The notes below the pieces were generated by a model. The model was given only the letters and a program-made list of their open reading frames with translations. It was not told where the DNA came from and ran no database searches. From an uncultured Prevotella sp. (GTDB taxonomy: Bacteria > Bacteroidota > Bacteroidia > Bacteroidales > Bacteroidaceae), in contig CALUGQ010000002.1 of NCBI GenBank assembly GCA_944320235.1, forward strand, positions 173,391 through 237,390: 64,000 bases of DNA, read 5' to 3'. A program made the position numbers and the translations under genes. Each line of letters begins with the position of its first letter. Within the stretch, counting starts at the first letter, position 1. Of the stretch, positions 61,662 through 64,000 are shown in pieces.

Positions 61662-61741
61662 TTTTCGAAGCTGTTCCTTCGTCGGAATGAGGAGCGTAGC
61701 GGGCTACGTGACGAATGACGGCGGGGGAACAGCTTCGAAAA
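61662..61741. repeat. Inverted-repeat element with TAGCGGGCTA core (copy C)
   Basis: Perfect 16-base arms TTTTCGAAGCTGTTCC (61662-61677) and GGAACAGCTTCGAAAA (61726-61741) surround TAGCGGGCTA (61697-61706). The whole element is 80 bases. Confidence 0.85.
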
Positions 61742-61890
61742 GAAACCAGAAATGAAGTATAAAAAAGACTTTTCGGAAAAAGTTTATATGGGTTCATTAT
61801 TGCAGCCTATATGGCCAGTTGCCTGATTACGGCTTTCCTCAAGCAGTCTATTTACGTTCATGTGCGCTTACGGTCGGCAATGCGGAACTG

Positions 61891-61953
61891 TGACAAAATG
61901 TCAGTCGCAAAGCCACACGTCACCGGGCCGCTTGTTTTTGGCACGTGCTTTGC
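61891..61953 (+). promoter_or_regulatory. Sigma-54-type promoter and upstream palindrome of dnaK
   Basis: TGGCAC-GTGCT-TTGC at 61939-61953 matches the -24/-12 sigma-54 consensus with GG and GC ten bases apart. About 68 bases upstream of the expected start site is the palindrome TGACA-AAA-TGTCA (61891-61903), a fitting site for an enhancer-binding activator. No TAnnTTTGC promoter is seen. Confidence 0.6.
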
Positions 61954-62027
61954 TATTATGTCAGCGGATTGCAACAGCAGTCCAAACAACATTACAAACA
62001 TTGAATAATAATAAAAAGAATAAGAAT

Positions 62028-63944
62028 ATGGGAAAGATTATTGGAATTGACTTAGGTACAACAAACTCATGCGTTGCCGTATTTGAAGGTAACGAACCGG
62101 TTGTAATAGCCAACAGTGAAGGTAAGCGTACAACTCCTTCAGTGATAGGTTTCGTTGAAGGTGGTGAGCGCAAGGTTGGTGACCCGGCTAAACGTCAGGC
62201 CATCACCAATCCTAAGAACACTATATACAGTATCAAGCGTTTCATGGGTGAGACATGGGCACAGTGCGAGAAAGAGGTAAGCCGAGTACCGTTCAGCGTT
62301 GTCAACGAAGGTGGTTATCCACGTGTCGACATCGACGGACGCAAGTACACTCCGCAGGAAATCTCAGCCATGGTTCTTCAGAAGATGAAGAAGACCGCTG
62401 AGGACTACCTCGGACAGGAAGTTACCGACGCCGTAATCACCGTTCCGGCATACTTCTCTGACTCACAGCGTCAGGCCACTAAAGAGGCCGGCCAGATAGC
62501 AGGACTCAACGTACGTCGTATCGTCAACGAGCCTACAGCCGCAGCCTTGGCTTACGGTGTTGACAAGGCCAACAAGGACATGAAGATTGCAGTGTTCGAC
62601 CTCGGTGGTGGTACATTCGATATCTCAATCCTTGAGTTCGGTGGCGGTGTGTTCGAAGTACTTTCTACCAACGGTGATACCCACCTGGGTGGTGATGACT
62701 TCGACCAGGTTATCATAGACTGGTTGGTTCAGGAGTTCAAGAACGACGAGGGTGCCGACCTTACAACCGACCCGATGGCTATGCAGCGTCTGAAGGAAGC
62801 TGCCGAGAAGGCCAAGATTGAGTTGTCAAGCTCTACATCTACCGAAATCAACCTGCCGTACATCATGCCCGTAGGCGGTGTTCCAAAGCACTTGGTAAAG
62901 ACCCTTACACGTGCTAAGTTCGAGCAGCTGGCTCACGACCTTATCCAGGCTTGTCTTGTACCTTGCCAGAACGCTATCCGCGATGCCAAGTTGAGCACAT
63001 CCGATATTGACGAGGTTATCCTCGTAGGTGGTTCAAGCCGTATACCTGCCGTTCAGACATTGGTTAAGAACTATTTCGGCAAGGAGCCTTCAAAGGGCGT
63101 AAACCCCGACGAGGTGGTGGCCGTGGGTGCTGCCATACAGGGCGCAATCCTCAACAAGGAAGGCGGCGTGGGCGACATCGTATTGCTTGACGTTACCCCG
63201 CTGACCCTCGGCATCGAGACCATGGGCGGTGTTATGACCAAGCTTATAGATGCCAATACCACTATTCCGTGCAAGAAGAGCGAGGTGTTCTCCACCGCTA
63301 CGGACAACCAAACGGAAGTGACCATCCACGTGCTGCAAGGTGAGCGCCCAATGGCTGCACAGAACAAGAGCATCGGCCAGTTCAACCTCACCGGCATTGC
63401 CCCGGCACGCCGCGGGGTTCCGCAGATTGAGGTGACGTTCGACATCGATGCCAACGGCATATTGAAGGTGTCGGCTAAGGACAAGGCCACCGGCAAGGAG
63501 CAGGCTATCCGCATAGAGGCTTCGTCAGGCCTGAGCAAGGAGGAAATTGAGCGCATGAAAGCCGAGGCAGAGCAGAACGCCGAGAACGACAAGAAGGAAC
63601 GCGAGCGCGTTGACAAGATGAACCAGGCCGACTCTATGATATTCACCACCGAGAACTTCCTTAAGGATAACGGCGACAAGATTCCTGCCGACAAGAAGGC
63701 TCCCGTGGAGAGCGCCCTCCAGCAACTGAAGGATGCCCACAAGAGCGGCGACATCACAGCCATCGACAACGCCATCAACAACCTGAACTCGGTAATGCAG
63801 GCCGCCAGCGCACAGATGTACCAGAATGCAGGCGCACAGCCAGGCGCAGGCCAGCAGCAATCTGCCGGAAACCAGCAGGCTCAGGACAACAGCTCGAAGA
63901 CCGACGACAACATACAAGACGCCGACTTTGAGGAAGTTAAGTAA
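62028..63944 (+). CDS. dnaK: Chaperone DnaK (Hsp70)
   Basis: This 638-residue protein has an ATPase domain beginning [20 protein letters not shown], with signatures [16 protein letters not shown] and [14 protein letters not shown]. The substrate-binding domain ([20 protein letters not shown]), a helical lid and a Gly/Gln-rich tail ending DADFEEVK follow. ATG 62028 is the family start; an open extension to 61860 crosses the promoter. Codon use differs from neighbours (more T-ending codons in the first half), as expected of a highly expressed gene. Bases 63945-64000 hold no further gene. Confidence 0.97.
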   Translation: MGKIIGIDLGTTNSCVAVFEGNEPVVIANSEGKRTTPSVIGFVEGGERKVGDPAKRQAITNPKNTIYSIKRFMGETWAQCEKEVSRVPFSVVNEGGYPRVDIDGRKYTPQEISAMVLQKMKKTAEDYLGQEVTDAVITVPAYFSDSQRQATKEAGQIAGLNVRRIVNEPTAAALAYGVDKANKDMKIAVFDLGGGTFDISILEFGGGVFEVLSTNGDTHLGGDDFDQVIIDWLVQEFKNDEGADLTTDPMAMQRLKEAAEKAKIELSSSTSTEINLPYIMPVGGVPKHLVKTLTRAKFEQLAHDLIQACLVPCQNAIRDAKLSTSDIDEVILVGGSSRIPAVQTLVKNYFGKEPSKGVNPDEVVAVGAAIQGAILNKEGGVGDIVLLDVTPLTLGIETMGGVMTKLIDANTTIPCKKSEVFSTATDNQTEVTIHVLQGERPMAAQNKSIGQFNLTGIAPARRGVPQIEVTFDIDANGILKVSAKDKATGKEQAIRIEASSGLSKEEIERMKAEAEQNAENDKKERERVDKMNQADSMIFTTENFLKDNGDKIPADKKAPVESALQQLKDAHKSGDITAIDNAINNLNSVMQAASAQMYQNAGAQPGAGQQQSAGNQQAQDNSSKTDDNIQDADFEEVK

Positions 63945-64000
63945 GGCTGATAAAAAGAAATAAACAATAATAAGCGAATCGGTGTAACTCATTGAGTTGC

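Overview
The window reads as chromosomal DNA of a high-GC member of the Bacteroidales, most likely Prevotellaceae. The reasons are: promoters of the Bacteroidetes type (TTTG, 19-20 bases, TAnnTTTGC) upstream of many genes; very little Shine-Dalgarno; family-specific genes (DUF5683, DUF3822, DUF349); Bacteroidales gene orders (parA-parB-DUF5683-LysM transglycosylase-rel, and rsfS-ftsH-cdsA); and secreted pectin enzymes. There is no rRNA operon, CRISPR array, SusCD locus, transposase or integrase in the window.

Layout. 0-2 kb: the end of a dockerin-bearing coiled-coil protein, followed by a secreted protein with two cohesin-like modules. 2-6 kb: a CstA-type transporter, then surE-lpxB on the minus strand. 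6-12.3 kb: parA, parB, DUF5683, a LysM lytic transglycosylase and a bifunctional Rel enzyme. 12.3-13.3 kb: a secreted pectinesterase. 13.3-15.9 kb: a decayed region with aquaporin aqpZ between two copies of a degenerate repeat. 15.9-19 kb: merR and alaS, divergent. 19-26.4 kb: a double-domain CE12 esterase, dnaG, queD, queE and a cardiolipin synthase. 26.6-30.4 kb (minus strand): rsmD, DUF3822, and an operon of a carboxypeptidase-regulatory-domain protein, a 53-residue membrane microprotein, LemA and a TPM protein. 30.5-37.9 kb: a RecD-like helicase, two tandem 32-residue membrane microproteins, a flippase-like protein, pepD, two paralogous PH-like membrane proteins and corA. 38-44.3 kb: DUF349, tRNA-Gln(CUG), rsfS, ftsH and cdsA. 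45-47.9 kb: a flavodoxin-like reductase, a MATE pump and a periplasmic cyclophilin. 47.9-49.3 kb: two related AGGUA-rich noncoding RNAs. 49.3-54.8 kb: rsmA, an orphan vsr, recA and carboxynorspermidine synthase. 55.3-61.2 kb: a flavodoxin lipoprotein and a tripartite efflux operon (MFS frameshifted) among MITE-like repeats. 62 kb to the end: dnaK.

The most interesting signal is a shared promoter architecture at three minus-strand loci: the microprotein pair at 32.4-32.6 kb and the two RNAs at 47.9-49.3 kb. Each has a 14-base FNR/CRP-like box (TTGAY-N4-RTCAA) 67-70 bases upstream of the -7 element, with a second inverted repeat (TTGTG-N6-CACAA or a variant) beyond it. This looks like a small redox- or effector-controlled regulon whose products are only microproteins and RNAs.

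Other points worth following are a sigma-54-type promoter with an upstream palindrome ahead of dnaK, a leader ORF and hairpin ahead of corA, about ten intergenic clusters of palindromic AAAACGGCC-type modules, and short inverted-repeat elements that share a TAGCGGGCTA core but have unrelated self-complementary arms. Most genes are ordinary housekeeping genes.
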